Assembly (NCBI GenBank): GCA_937944885.1 | Contig: CALFBB010000050.1 | Span: forward strand, 1-39,978 | DNA length: 39,978 nucleotides | DNA from: an uncultured cyanobacterium | GTDB taxonomy: Bacteria > Cyanobacteriota > Cyanobacteriia > Thermostichales > Thermostichaceae | Direction: 5' to 3' | Shown: positions 32,526 to 39,978 of the stretch, in pieces | How the letters are laid out: every line of letters starts with the position of its first letter | Position numbering within the stretch: position 1 is the first letter of the stretch | Translations under genes and position numbers: made by a program | The notes under the pieces: generated by a model | The model's input: the letters and a program-made list of their open reading frames with translations, nothing else | What the model was told of the DNA's origin: nothing | The model's database searches: none

Positions 32526-32999
32526 CTATCCATTGACCAAGCCACGGAAGATAGCATTGATACCGGCAAAGTTCTCCAACAAGAAGTAGGCAGCAAAGAC
32601 TCCACCCATGCCCCCCAAGAAGAATCCGGCAGTCAAATCTCCCCAGCCCTTTGCTGTGGCCAGAGGATCAGCTCCTGGAGCTTCCGGCTTGTTGCCAAAG
32701 GTCACACTGCCGTAGGCCGACATACAGGCGGTACCCAACAGCACAATTACCATAGCGGTGACCAACCCACCCAGATTGGCAGCCTCAGGATAGTCACGCA
32801 GGGGGCCAACCAGAATTTCCGGGCCAACCAAGAAGTAACCATGGGCCAGACCAATCTCCAACCCCCGCAGCAGGGGCGACAGTCCAGGACGATTGATGGG
32901 GAGATTGTTGATGAACAGACGGGTAACAGGAGAGTCACTGATGGGCGTAGAGAGATGCCCCTCGCAGGGATCGTCATTAAAGGTGCGAATGTAATCCAT
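32526..32999 (-). CDS. psaL: Photosystem I reaction centre subunit PsaL (subunit XI)
   Basis: The 157-residue protein has PsaL features: the N-terminal NDDPCEGHLSTPISDSPVTR, three membrane helices, LLRGLEIGLAHGYFLVGP, and the C-terminal GWGDLTAGFFLGGMGGVFAAYFLLENF. PsaL is required for photosystem I trimers. AGGACC precedes ATG 32999. Upstream are about 190 bases to the psbJ terminator, which should hold the psaLI promoter. Confidence 0.97.
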   Translation of the reverse strand: MDYIRTFNDDPCEGHLSTPISDSPVTRLFINNLPINRPGLSPLLRGLEIGLAHGYFLVGPEILVGPLRDYPEAANLGGLVTAMVIVLLGTACMSAYGSVTFGNKPEAPGADPLATAKGWGDLTAGFFLGGMGGVFAAYFLLENFAGINAIFRGLVNG

Positions 33000-33191
33000 G
33001 TCCGAAGGTCCTGCCTGGAATTTTGGGATTCATTCTACGGGTCTTCAGTTGCCCTCTCAGTAGCTATCAGCTGGATCGTTAAAAAAGTTCATGCTCCCTT
33101 AACACAGAAGCAAAATCGGCTGCGGTGTTCTCTCGACCGCTCACTGGACAAATCCCATCCCCCAATAGAGTCAAAAATACCTTTTGCCTAG

Positions 33192-33222
33192 AAAAAAAGA
33201 CCTAACTGAACTCAGCCAGGTC
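33192..33222 (-). terminator. Rho-independent terminator of psbEFLJ
   Basis: On the minus strand GACCTGGCTGA and TCAGTTAGGTC form an 11-bp stem (two G-T pairs) with a 2-base loop, followed by seven T. It lies 39 bases after the psbJ stop. Confidence 0.85.
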
Positions 33223-33260
33223 GAACCGATGGGAAAATAAGCTGAGAAAGAATCTCCAGT

Positions 33261-33380
33261 TCAGAGGCTTGAGCCTACGCCCACATAGGAGCCGTAGAAG
33301 AAAAGCCCAACCACCGTAAGCACACCCAAACCGGCAATTACCGCCACTATCCACAAGGGGATCCTTGCCTGACTGGTCAT
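33261..33380 (-). CDS. psbJ: Photosystem II protein PsbJ
   Basis: A 39-residue single-helix protein beginning [17 protein letters not shown] and ending [13 protein letters not shown], the conserved PsbJ C-terminus. It is near the QB site and affects electron flow from QA to the plastoquinone pool. It is the last gene of psbEFLJ; the gap from psbL is 131 bases, longer than usual for this operon. Confidence 0.95.
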   Translation of the reverse strand: MTSQARIPLWIVAVIAGLGVLTVVGLFFYGSYVGVGSSL

Positions 33381-33511
33381 AGGATTGGCCTCCAAAATCA
33401 AGAATCAACGCAGAACACGCTCTTAGAAACAGTTACGCTCGATCAGAAAAACAGCTCGGGGCTAATGTGGAACTGCACACTACCCCCGTCTCCTGAGGCT
33501 GGGAGGCAGCC

Positions 33512-33637
33512 TTAGTTGAGAAAGTAGCTAGAAAACAATAGCCCAACCACAAACACCAACAACAAACCCAAATACAGGGAAGTGCGGTTCAGTTCAACAG
33601 GCTGGGAATTGGGATTCTTTTCAGGTTGATCAACCAT
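33512..33637 (-). CDS. psbL: Photosystem II protein PsbL
   Basis: A 41-residue protein, [20 protein letters not shown] then a single helix ending LFSSYFLN. The [11 protein letters not shown] motif is diagnostic. PsbL stabilises the PSII dimer and QA function. It starts 5 bases after the psbF stop. Confidence 0.96.
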   Translation of the reverse strand: MVDQPEKNPNSQPVELNRTSLYLGLLLVFVVGLLFSSYFLN

Positions 33638-33642
33638 TGGAT

Positions 33643-33774
33643 TCACCGTTGAATAAACTGCATTGCCGCAATAGCTCCCAAGAAGAAAACCGTTGGGATC
33701 GCCAAGGTATGCACCGCTAGCCAACGGACGGTGAAAACAGGGTAAAAGACAGGTTCTTCAGAGTTAGATGCCAT
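33643..33774 (-). CDS. psbF: Cytochrome b559 beta subunit PsbF
   Basis: A 43-residue protein ending in [17 protein letters not shown]. His22 in [12 protein letters not shown] is the axial haem ligand shared with PsbE. The overlapping psbL upstream frame does not alter the reading. It follows psbE by 95 bases. Confidence 0.96.
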   Translation of the reverse strand: MASNSEEPVFYPVFTVRWLAVHTLAIPTVFFLGAIAAMQFIQR

Positions 33775-33869
33775 GGTCAAAGTCCTACCTCAATTAACAA
33801 AAGGAAACAAAACAGGTTTACAGATTGAAACATCAAGCCCCAAAGACCGGCTTGATCTAAATCTAACCT

Positions 33870-34115
33870 CTACTTAACCAGCTTTTCCAGCTGTTCAAGA
33901 GCCTGAAAACGGTCGCTTACAATTGGCAACTCCTGCCGCTCTGCTGTGAAATACTCATTGGGGCGGGGAGTGCCAAACACATCATAGGCCAAGCCGGTAC
34001 TCACAAAGAGCCAACCCGCCAAAAACAAGGCTGGAATGGTAAGAGCGTGGATAACCCAGTAGCGGACACTGGTGATAATGTCGACAAAGGGCCGCTCTCC
34101 GGTGCTGCCAGACAT
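33870..34115 (-). CDS. psbE: Cytochrome b559 alpha subunit PsbE
   Basis: An 81-residue protein beginning [20 protein letters not shown], with haem ligand His in [13 protein letters not shown] and the lumenal [10 protein letters not shown] segment. With PsbF it binds the PSII haem and is needed for PSII assembly. It heads the psbEFLJ operon. The usual cyanobacterial neighbours upstream, rubA and ycf48, are not present; an oppositely oriented surface-protein gene is there instead. Confidence 0.97.
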   Translation of the reverse strand: MSGSTGERPFVDIITSVRYWVIHALTIPALFLAGWLFVSTGLAYDVFGTPRPNEYFTAERQELPIVSDRFQALEQLEKLVK

Positions 34116-34456
34116 GAACTTCCTCCGTTAGTGCTGCAGGGATGACAAAAGTGCGTTCTGGATATACACAATGATAAAGATCTGGATGCACAACTACAAG
34201 TTACAGGAAAGTTACAGGAAAGTTGCAGGAAGGTTTCTCAGGAGATTTGGCACCTCATCGGAGCCCAGCTCAGATAAGTAAGCTCAGATAAGTAAAATTT
34301 CCTAATGATTGTTGCAGCCAATTGAGCGGGATCCCTTCTTTCAACCTGACTCTGCCAAAGGGCGCAATGCGAACGGCTATCCAGTCCTTGGGGATGAATC
34401 GGGCGTTTGAGATAAGCTGGCCCTGAGCAGATGTGATTGGAACAGGAGTTGCAGCT
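34116..34456. promoter_or_regulatory. Divergent region between psbE and SLH gene with tandem repeats
   Basis: The 341-base gap has no gene. It contains three tandem 11-mers, GTTACAGGAAA twice and GTTGCAGGAAG (34200-34232), and two perfect 14-mers GCTCAGATAAGTAA (34268-34295). The 11-mer array lies 85-117 bases before the psbE start. GTTACA direct repeats resemble the HLR1 motif of the RpaB regulator, except that the period is 11 and not 10. Confidence 0.55.
34200..34232 (+). repeat. Three tandem 11-mers upstream of psbE (HLR1-like)
   Basis: GTTACAGGAAA (34200-34210), GTTACAGGAAA (34211-34221) and GTTGCAGGAAG (34222-34232). Direct repeats at one helical turn suit an OmpR-family regulator such as RpaB. 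Confidence 0.7.
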
Positions 34457-36160
34457 ATGCGGTGCTTATGGCCCTTGGCACTGGGCTTGTGTTGGACGCT
34501 GGGTTGTTCGCCGATTAGCCTAGCGGTTTGGGCGCAAGGGGTAGGGCAAGAAACTTCATCGCTAGCTTGGGTTGAAGCCTATGTGGCTGCCCTGGAACAG
34601 CAAACGGATGTGGTGATTACGCAAGCTCCTCTGTCGGCTACTCTGACGCGACTGGAACTGGCCCAGTGGTTGACAGAGTTTTTTGGCTATGTGCCCAACC
34701 CGAACCAGGTACAGGTGATTAGCGATCTAGAACCCAACACTCCTGACTACTGGACGGCTCAGGCTGTTTTACAGGCAGGAGCGATGCGCTTGTTCGAGGG
34801 AGGTCAGTTCCGCCCCCAAGGGGATCTGACTCGCTTAGAGGCCTTGGCGATTTTGGTGCGTGCTCTGCAACTGCCTGCCCCCACTCAAGCGGATATTGAT
34901 GGCTGGATGGCCCTCTACACCGATGCAGCCGATGTGCCGGAGGTGGGTCGGGCTTTTGTGGCCATGGCCGGGCAGGCGGGGTTGCTGCTCAATGTACCGG
35001 ATCCGGCCCGTTTGCATCCAAACCGAGTCTTACAGCGGGGAGAAGGGGCGGTTCTGCTTCACCAGGCTTTGGTGTACCGGGGTCAACTTCCGCCCTTGCC
35101 GGAACCGGTAGCGCAACTGCGTCCAGTGCAGGCTGAGGCTCCTGTGGCAGCTCGGCCTGAGATTTTGCAAACCCGCATCACGCCTGAGTCAGGGGTAGTT
35201 CCCAGCGGCGGCACTCTCACCATTGAGGCGCAGGGCACCCCCAACGGCAGTGCCACCGTTGATATCGGGGGAGTGGTGCAGGGGTTGCCGATGCAGGAGG
35301 TTCAACCCGGCTACTACCGTGCCATCTACAGTCTTGGCCCGCAAGATAGCGCCCTCAGCCCGGATATCAGCATTCAGCTAACTGTCAACGGAGTCAGTAC
35401 CCGCATTCAGCAGCGACAGCCGCAACTAGCCTTGGGAAATGTGGCTCCACCGCCGGTTGAATCGATCTTTTCTCCACCTGCCTCGCAAGAGCCAACTTTT
35501 CCGGTCGGTCCATCGATTCCCACCACCGCTGGCGGTGTCTATCCCCGCATTGAGGCGATTCGTTTGTATCCCCAGCGCAACTTGGTGGAGGGGGATATTC
35601 TCACCATTGCCATCTGGGGAGACTCGGGTGGAATTGCCCAGTTTGATCTAGGCAATCTTGCTCTCAACCAACCCATGCGAGAGGTCCGGCCCAACCACTA
35701 CGAAGGCACCTACGTGGTCGCTCCCACCCACCAAGCCAACAACCCAGTACTGCGCGTTGTGCTCACTAAGGATGGCCTCAGCCAAGAGCATCGGGAGATC
35801 TTGCCCTTTTCCATAGATGGATCCCAGGGTACTCGCTCCACCATCCAACCGGTATCGACCCCCCTCACCACCGGCTTGCCCCAGATTTTCAGTATCACCA
35901 CCAACAGCAACACCTTACGGATGGGAGAAATCCTGAAAGTCACCATGCGAGGGGATCCAGGGGGTCGAGCTGCCTTTCGCATTGTTGGGGTAACGCCGGA
36001 AATTGAGATGCGAGAAGTTTCTCCAGGCCTCTATGAGACCCGGCAACAACTGCCGTTTAATATGCAACCGGTTAACAACGGTACGATTGAGGTGATCCTA
36101 CAGCGGGGCGGACAGCAGACAACTCAAACCAGTCCCTCATCCATTACCATTTCCCCGTGA
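34457..36160 (+). CDS. SLH-domain surface protein with three Ig-like repeats
   Basis: From ATG 34457 (GGAG nine bases upstream) the protein has 567 residues. It has a signal peptide ([17 protein letters not shown]..., cut near VWAQG), then SLH-like repeats over about 35-210 ([48 protein letters not shown]). Three beta-sandwich repeats follow at about 230-325, 365-455 and 470-560, each with a G-x-L-x-I/V start, GDxGG or similar turns, and M(R/Q)EV(Q/R/S)P(G/N). It probably sits in the cell envelope. Its 3' end overlaps the 3' end of convergent accA by 24 bases. Confidence 0.8.
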   Translation: MRCLWPLALGLCWTLGCSPISLAVWAQGVGQETSSLAWVEAYVAALEQQTDVVITQAPLSATLTRLELAQWLTEFFGYVPNPNQVQVISDLEPNTPDYWTAQAVLQAGAMRLFEGGQFRPQGDLTRLEALAILVRALQLPAPTQADIDGWMALYTDAADVPEVGRAFVAMAGQAGLLLNVPDPARLHPNRVLQRGEGAVLLHQALVYRGQLPPLPEPVAQLRPVQAEAPVAARPEILQTRITPESGVVPSGGTLTIEAQGTPNGSATVDIGGVVQGLPMQEVQPGYYRAIYSLGPQDSALSPDISIQLTVNGVSTRIQQRQPQLALGNVAPPPVESIFSPPASQEPTFPVGPSIPTTAGGVYPRIEAIRLYPQRNLVEGDILTIAIWGDSGGIAQFDLGNLALNQPMREVRPNHYEGTYVVAPTHQANNPVLRVVLTKDGLSQEHREILPFSIDGSQGTRSTIQPVSTPLTTGLPQIFSITTNSNTLRMGEILKVTMRGDPGGRAAFRIVGVTPEIEMREVSPGLYETRQQLPFNMQPVNNGTIEVILQRGGQQTTQTSPSSITISP

Positions 36161-37132
36161 ATTGAGCTCCAAAAAGGAGCCCATGCGGCGAAACTTCTGG
36201 TAGCGTTCCTCTCGCAGTTGCCGGCCACTTAAGCTAGAAAGCTCCTGCAGATGCTTAAGCAGGGCTTGCTTGAGGGTTTGGGCTGCTTCCACCGGAGCGC
36301 GATGGGCACCCCCAACGGGTTCGGGTAGGATCTCGTCAATCACCTCCAGTTGCAGCAGATCTTGGGCGGTAATGCGCAGGGCTGCCGCTGCTTGCGGGGC
36401 TTTTTTGGCATCTTTCCAGAGGATGGCGGCACACCCCTCCGGCGAGATCACTGAATAGACGGCGTGCTCAAACATCAACACCCGATTACCAACACCAATA
36501 GCCAAAGCCCCTCCAGAACCTCCCTCCCCGATCACGGTACAGATAATCGGCACCTCGAGCCGGAAGAGGGTCTGTAAATTAGTGGCAATGGCTTCCCCTT
36601 GACCTTCTTCTTCCGCCTTCAGGCCAGGATAGGCGCCAGGAGTATCGATAAAGGTCAGCAGAGGTAAACCAAAGCGGTGGGCATGTTCCATCAGTCGCAG
36701 GGCTTTGCGGTAGCCAGCTGGGTTGGGCATGCCGAAGTTGCGGTGGATGTTGTCTTTGGTGTCACGGCCTTTTTGGTGACCTAAGATCACCACCGGCTGA
36801 TCTTCCAACTTGGCTAAACCGGCAACAATCGCCGGATCATCCTGGCCATGACGATCCCCATGCAGTTCAAACCAGTCGTCACAGATGGTTTGCACGTAGT
36901 CGAGGGTACTGGGGCGACGGGGGTGACGAGCCACCTGGAGGCGTTCTACTGGGGTAAGCTGGCGGAAGATCTCACGCCGCAGTTCTTCGGCTTTGGCCTC
37001 TAGCTGGCGGATTTGCTCGGAGGCTTCGATTTCATTCTCTTCTGCCAAAGCGCGAATCTCCTCGATGCGTTGCTCTAGCGCGGCGACAGGCTGCTCAAAA
37101 TCCAGCAGCAGGCGGTCGTTAGATTTGCTCAT
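36137..37132 (-). CDS. accA: Acetyl-CoA carboxylase carboxyltransferase subunit alpha
   Basis: The 331-residue protein catalyses, with AccD, carboxyl transfer from biotin to acetyl-CoA, the committed step of fatty acid synthesis. Diagnostic stretches are [21 protein letters not shown] at the N-terminus, [54 protein letters not shown] and [20 protein letters not shown]. Length is typical. It is convergent with the SLH gene and overlaps it at the 3' end. Confidence 0.97.
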   Translation of the reverse strand: MSKSNDRLLLDFEQPVAALEQRIEEIRALAEENEIEASEQIRQLEAKAEELRREIFRQLTPVERLQVARHPRRPSTLDYVQTICDDWFELHGDRHGQDDPAIVAGLAKLEDQPVVILGHQKGRDTKDNIHRNFGMPNPAGYRKALRLMEHAHRFGLPLLTFIDTPGAYPGLKAEEEGQGEAIATNLQTLFRLEVPIICTVIGEGGSGGALAIGVGNRVLMFEHAVYSVISPEGCAAILWKDAKKAPQAAAALRITAQDLLQLEVIDEILPEPVGGAHRAPVEAAQTLKQALLKHLQELSSLSGRQLREERYQKFRRMGSFLELNSRGNGNG

Positions 37133-37318
37133 GACCGATCAAAACAGGCTTCGAGTTAGGCAGGGTTGAATGTCAATCTTCTCATATCCGGTTCCTCACA
37201 GGTAGAAAACAGGTAGAAAACATGAAGCATCCTTCGGCTGTCTTCCTATCGAAGCTCCGGTACACCTTAGTTAAGGTGTAAAGAGTCATCCATAGCCAAT
37301 CTCTCAGGAAGGGATCCC

Positions 37319-37843
37319 TTGCCTACGACTGCCCATGCCCCGATACCTACGCCGCTTCCCCCCTGGATCCGTTGGGTTGTGGTGGGATCTGTGCTGGTGG
37401 GGATTGGGTTAGGGGCTTTCTGGCAGTACGGACAGCCGCAGCGGCAGGTGCGTGTTCACACTGAGCGGCTGCTGCAGGCGGTGGAGGGGCGTGATTGGGA
37501 ACGGGTGGAGTCGCTCTTTGCGGAGACTTACGCCGATGCTTGGGGTTTTGACAAAAAGACAGCCCTTGTTTATGGCCGGCAGGTTTTCGGCCAATTTCTG
37601 CGCCTGCGTATTCGCCCGCAAGAGCTACAGGTGCAGATCAGCTCAGAGGATAGAGGACGGGCCACTGTTTGGTTTGTTATCGAGGGATCCGGTGGCCCCT
37701 TGGCCAACCTAACTCGGGATCAGGTGAATGCTCTGCAGCAACCGTTTCAGTTTGATTGGCAGCGATCTGGAGGTAACCCTTATCGTTGGCAGTTGATCCG
37801 CATTGAGAACCCTGATCTGGAAATTCCTGAAGTTCCTTCCTAA
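37319..37843 (+). CDS. Membrane-anchored NTF2-like protein, function unknown
   Basis: The 174-residue protein has one N-terminal membrane helix (about 15-37, WIRWVVVGSVLVGIGLGAFW) after a proline-rich start, then a soluble alpha/beta domain with RLLQAVEGRDWERVESLFAE and a C-terminal YRWQLIRIENPDLEIPE, like NTF2/SnoaL-type accessory domains. The only start near the right place is TTG 37319, with AGGAAGGG upstream. The stop codon overlaps that of the next, convergent gene. I do not recognise a named family. Confidence 0.65.
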   Translation: MPTTAHAPIPTPLPPWIRWVVVGSVLVGIGLGAFWQYGQPQRQVRVHTERLLQAVEGRDWERVESLFAETYADAWGFDKKTALVYGRQVFGQFLRLRIRPQELQVQISSEDRGRATVWFVIEGSGGPLANLTRDQVNALQQPFQFDWQRSGGNPYRWQLIRIENPDLEIPEVPS

Positions 37844-38391
37844 GGTTTACCGGATTCCCCTGTAAACCACAGGTCAGGGTCAAGGATGAACAAGGGGGGG
37901 AATCCTTCTGAGGCAGGAACCCACTGAACGATGCCGCGCCGGCGCGCTTGAGCGGCATTGCGCTGGGGAACAGGCTGAAGCTGAGCAAGAGGTAAACGAC
38001 GCAACAGGGGTGGGGTAGGGATGGGCAGACCCACGTGTTGTTGATCCGGTCGCCGCAACAGGATCAGGGCTTGGGGCCGGAAAGGTAGGTGTTTACCCAA
38101 TAACAACTGACCGGGATTGAGCAGAGAAAGGGGCGGATCTTCGTGGCTGGATCGATGGGAAAGCCTGAGGCGGATTGATGGGATCCCATCGCCTGGGTTG
38201 GATCTGAGTTCCCCTTGAATATCCTGCCAGGCCAAAACCCGTTGTACCCGTAGAAGCGGCAGCCCAAAGTGAAAGGACTCTGTCCCGCCACTGCGAGGGG
38301 ATCCCAGTTGAAAGGTGATTAGCTTTTGCTGATTCTTCAGCTCTTCCTGCTGGGCCAAGCGCCGGGAGCGCAGCGGAGACAAGGGCGCCAT
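37840..38391 (-). CDS. CheW-like domain protein
   Basis: The 183-residue protein fits a degenerate CheW fold: LITFQLGSPRSGGTESFHFGLPLLRVQRVLAWQ in the first third, LLLGKHLPFRPQALILLRRPDQQHVGLPIPTP in the middle, and GIVQWVPASEGFPPLFILDPDLWF at the end, like the terminal strand where CheW proteins have a leucine/aspartate motif. CheW proteins link chemoreceptors to CheA; in cyanobacteria they serve pilus-based phototaxis. No CheA or receptor is adjacent. ATG 38391 has GGGGAGG six bases upstream. It is on the same strand as the Nudix gene, 61 bases after it. Confidence 0.6.
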   Translation of the reverse strand: MAPLSPLRSRRLAQQEELKNQQKLITFQLGSPRSGGTESFHFGLPLLRVQRVLAWQDIQGELRSNPGDGIPSIRLRLSHRSSHEDPPLSLLNPGQLLLGKHLPFRPQALILLRRPDQQHVGLPIPTPPLLRRLPLAQLQPVPQRNAAQARRRGIVQWVPASEGFPPLFILDPDLWFTGESGKP

Positions 38392-38452
38392 GGGCTACCT
38401 CCCCTTGAGAGTGTCTTCAGCAGGCGGTCTCGGATAAGGAGTTTCCCGCCCC

Positions 38453-38917
38453 CTAAATGACTTGGTGCTGCAAGTAGATCTGACACTGGCGCAACAACTG
38501 TCGGCTTTCTTCAAAGCTAATCTGTTCTAGAGCCTCCTCGTAGGTACACCAGCGGTAGGCAGCTATCTCTGCTGCTTGTGGGCGAATGGGGGGTGGAGGA
38601 AACTGGGGTGGGAGCAAAGCGATATAGTAGGTAACAGTTTTGGCAATTGGATTCCCTTGCGGATCGGTAAAGCAGTAGCTCTCTTGGAGGGTAAGCGGGG
38701 TGGATTGACCAGGAAGGGTCAGTAGCTGATAGTCGGTGAGGCCGGTTTCTTCTTCTAGCTCCCGCCGGGCAGTTTCTAAGTCAGTCTCTAAGCCATCTTT
38801 GTGCCCCTTGGGAAAGGCCCAATGTCCTTTCTGATGCTGAACCAAGAGGTACAACCAGGGGGATCCCTGTGTAGCAGGAATCACGGGAATTATGCCATAA
38901 GCAGCATCCGTCAGCAT
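38453..38917 (-). CDS. Nudix hydrolase (diadenosine-tetraphosphatase-like)
   Basis: The 154-residue protein has a full Nudix box, G-x5-E-x7-REUxEExGU, in GHKDGLETDLETARRELEEETGL (about residues 38-60). The preceding WAFPKGH is typical of the Ap4A hydrolase-like group. It would cleave a nucleoside diphosphate linked to another group, using Mg2+. ATG 38917 has GAGG upstream. It lies 10 bases downstream of the LolA/RseB-like gene on the same strand, so they are probably co-transcribed. Confidence 0.88.
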   Translation of the reverse strand: MLTDAAYGIIPVIPATQGSPWLYLLVQHQKGHWAFPKGHKDGLETDLETARRELEEETGLTDYQLLTLPGQSTPLTLQESYCFTDPQGNPIAKTVTYYIALLPPQFPPPPIRPQAAEIAAYRWCTYEEALEQISFEESRQLLRQCQIYLQHQVI

Positions 38918-38927
38918 GAGGATGACC

Positions 38928-39978
38928 TCAGTCTCCGAACAGCTTCAGGGCAGGTTGCCTAGGGGAAAAGACCTCATTGGGATCCACCCTAGGGGTGTTC
39001 AGCCCTTGCAAGGGCGACAGGGGACGACCAGTGTCAAACTGGAACAAGTAGATGGGCAACTGGTCGGAGCCAAGGGGCAAGAAGGCCAGCGTATCGATTT
39101 GGGTTAAGGCATTGCGGCTGGCCGGTCGCGTCAGATTAAAAGCGGCAATCCGATCCTCTAGGCGACTTTCCGCTGTGCTACGCCTGCCAATACTGATGCT
39201 GAACTGTTGATTCCCTTGCTCATCAACCCCCAGCGCTTGCACATCCCCCACCTCAAGGGCCGGGGTACTGTCGGGCAACCCGGCCACCACCGGCAGAGTA
39301 TCCACAGGGGGTTGTGAGGGGAGAAAGCGCAGTTGTGTGCCCTCTGGTAAGATTCGATACTCCTGATAGTCGTGCTGAATGGCAAGGGATCCCCTAAATA
39401 CCCGCCGAGTCAGGCCTTCTAGCGTCCAAAACCCGTAGCCCAGGTTAATACGGGTGCTATCGGGTAGCCAGTAGCTGATGCCCTCTGTTGCCGGTACAGC
39501 CGCAAAGCCGATCAGGGCGTAAGCTTGTCCCCATACCCCTGACAGAAACAACAAAGCCTGCCGCGGTAACCCGGATTCGGGATCCAGCCACAGTTCCCGC
39601 AGCTGGCCCTCCTGGATTGGCTCTAAGCGCAAATGCTGGGCAGGGGATCCGACCAAATCCACCTGTTCTGAAGAGAGTAGACGATACTGGCTTGGGGAAG
39701 CCTGCAGATCAAAGGCCACCGAGGGCAGTAGCGCCTCTGGTCGGTTTACATACACCGAATACAGCCCCAGCAAATCCGATTGGTTCACCACCTCCAGTTG
39801 CCGCGAATCCAGTAGGCGAATCCGATCCCCTTCCGCTACCCAAGCTTGCCAACTACCATCACGGCGGTAAAGCACATCTAAGGTGGCTGTGAAGGTTTGG
39901 GATCCCTCCACCCGCACCTGCTGGCGATACTGCAAATTGGGCAGAGGCGGCAATTGACGCAGAGCAGTGTTGTAGCGC
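38928..39978 (-). CDS. LolA/RseB-like protein, 5' end outside window (partial)
   Basis: The frame stays open to the window edge; the part seen has about 350 residues. Its N-terminal section (LQYRQQVRVEGSQTFTATLDVLYRRDG...) and LRELWLDPESGLPRQALLFL fit the beta-sheet lipid-binding fold shared by LolA, LolB and RseB-type proteins. A central 60-residue linker and a C-terminal section ending LNTPRVDPNEVFSPRQP follow. A TTG at 39953 could be read as a start, but residues before it (RYNTALRQL) continue the frame, so the gene is probably cut here. The role, probably in the envelope, is inferred. Confidence 0.6.
   Translation of the reverse strand, partial: RYNTALRQLPPLPNLQYRQQVRVEGSQTFTATLDVLYRRDGSWQAWVAEGDRIRLLDSRQLEVVNQSDLLGLYSVYVNRPEALLPSVAFDLQASPSQYRLLSSEQVDLVGSPAQHLRLEPIQEGQLRELWLDPESGLPRQALLFLSGVWGQAYALIGFAAVPATEGISYWLPDSTRINLGYGFWTLEGLTRRVFRGSLAIQHDYQEYRILPEGTQLRFLPSQPPVDTLPVVAGLPDSTPALEVGDVQALGVDEQGNQQFSISIGRRSTAESRLEDRIAAFNLTRPASRNALTQIDTLAFLPLGSDQLPIYLFQFDTGRPLSPLQGLNTPRVDPNEVFSPRQPALKLFGD

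Noticed and set aside
33512-33724. Longer version of psbL starting upstream at 33724
   Set aside because: The extra 29 residues overlap psbF in another frame; PsbL begins at MVDQPEKN (33637).
39893-39953. TTG 39953 as a true start of the last minus-strand gene
   Set aside because: The frame continues unbroken to the window edge with plausible residues and no ribosome-binding site was seen, so the gene is treated as truncated.

Overview
The window is chromosomal DNA of a unicellular oxygenic cyanobacterium. It carries photosystem subunit genes (psbE, psbF, psbL, psbJ, psaL, psaI), allophycocyanin genes, a CP43-like chlorophyll-binding protein, a DesA-type desaturase and several proteins known essentially only from cyanobacteria (TIGR03792, TIGR02652, DUF2358 types). 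GGATCC, often as GGGATCCC, is very over-represented: I counted 10 copies in the first 2,100 bases, where about 0.5 is expected by chance. Together with an apcD4-apcB3-isiX type cassette this points to the hot-spring Synechococcus/Thermostichus clade, probably a low-light-adapted lineage. That assignment is inference.

Layout. 1-196: 3' end of an IS200/IS605-type tnpB with its right end. 193-3126: a LysR regulator divergent from a TauE/SafE permease, then a DesA-like desaturase. 3135-10656: a metallophosphoesterase, a PerR/FurC-like repressor with a palindrome in its promoter, a large thioredoxin-fold (YyaL/DUF255) protein, a GNAT acetyltransferase, an SRPBCC protein, a DUF502 membrane protein, a TIGR03792-like protein and a family 4 uracil-DNA glycosylase. 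10875-15786: a plus-strand operon tldD - Rpn-type nuclease - tldE - degenerate metallo-beta-lactamase-fold protein - DUF2358. 15853-16090: tRNA-Ser(GGA) followed by an 80-bp tandem repeat built from its 3' end. 16199-21638: a CPA1 Na+/H+ antiporter, an ABC ATPase, and a minus-strand rimP-nusA-ubiX block with an attenuator-like terminator in the rimP leader. 21849-22546: a TIGR02652-like protein and a CAT-anticodon tRNA.

22900-25830 is the most interesting part. It holds apcD4-like, apcB3-like and isiX-like genes closed by a clear terminator. To my knowledge this trio underlies low-light photoacclimation (LoLiP) in Mushroom Spring Synechococcus, where ApcD4/ApcB3 form far-red-absorbing helical nanotubes and IsiX is an added chlorophyll antenna. 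The cassette is therefore not wholly new, but two features in it look under-described. One is a shared direct-repeat box upstream of both apcD4 and isiX, a candidate operator for a common regulator. The other is a C-terminal extension of about 130 residues on IsiX.

26084-32243: a methyltransferase, glutathione synthetase, a pentapeptide-repeat protein, a 750-bp gene-free stretch with a diverged duplication, rpmB, a cyanobacterial unknown and a secreted dockerin-like protein. 32361-34115: psaL-psaI and psbEFLJ on the minus strand, with an array of three 11-mers upstream of psbE. 34457-39978: an SLH-domain surface protein, accA, a membrane-anchored small protein, a CheW-like protein, a Nudix hydrolase and the 3' part of a LolA/RseB-like protein that runs off the window.
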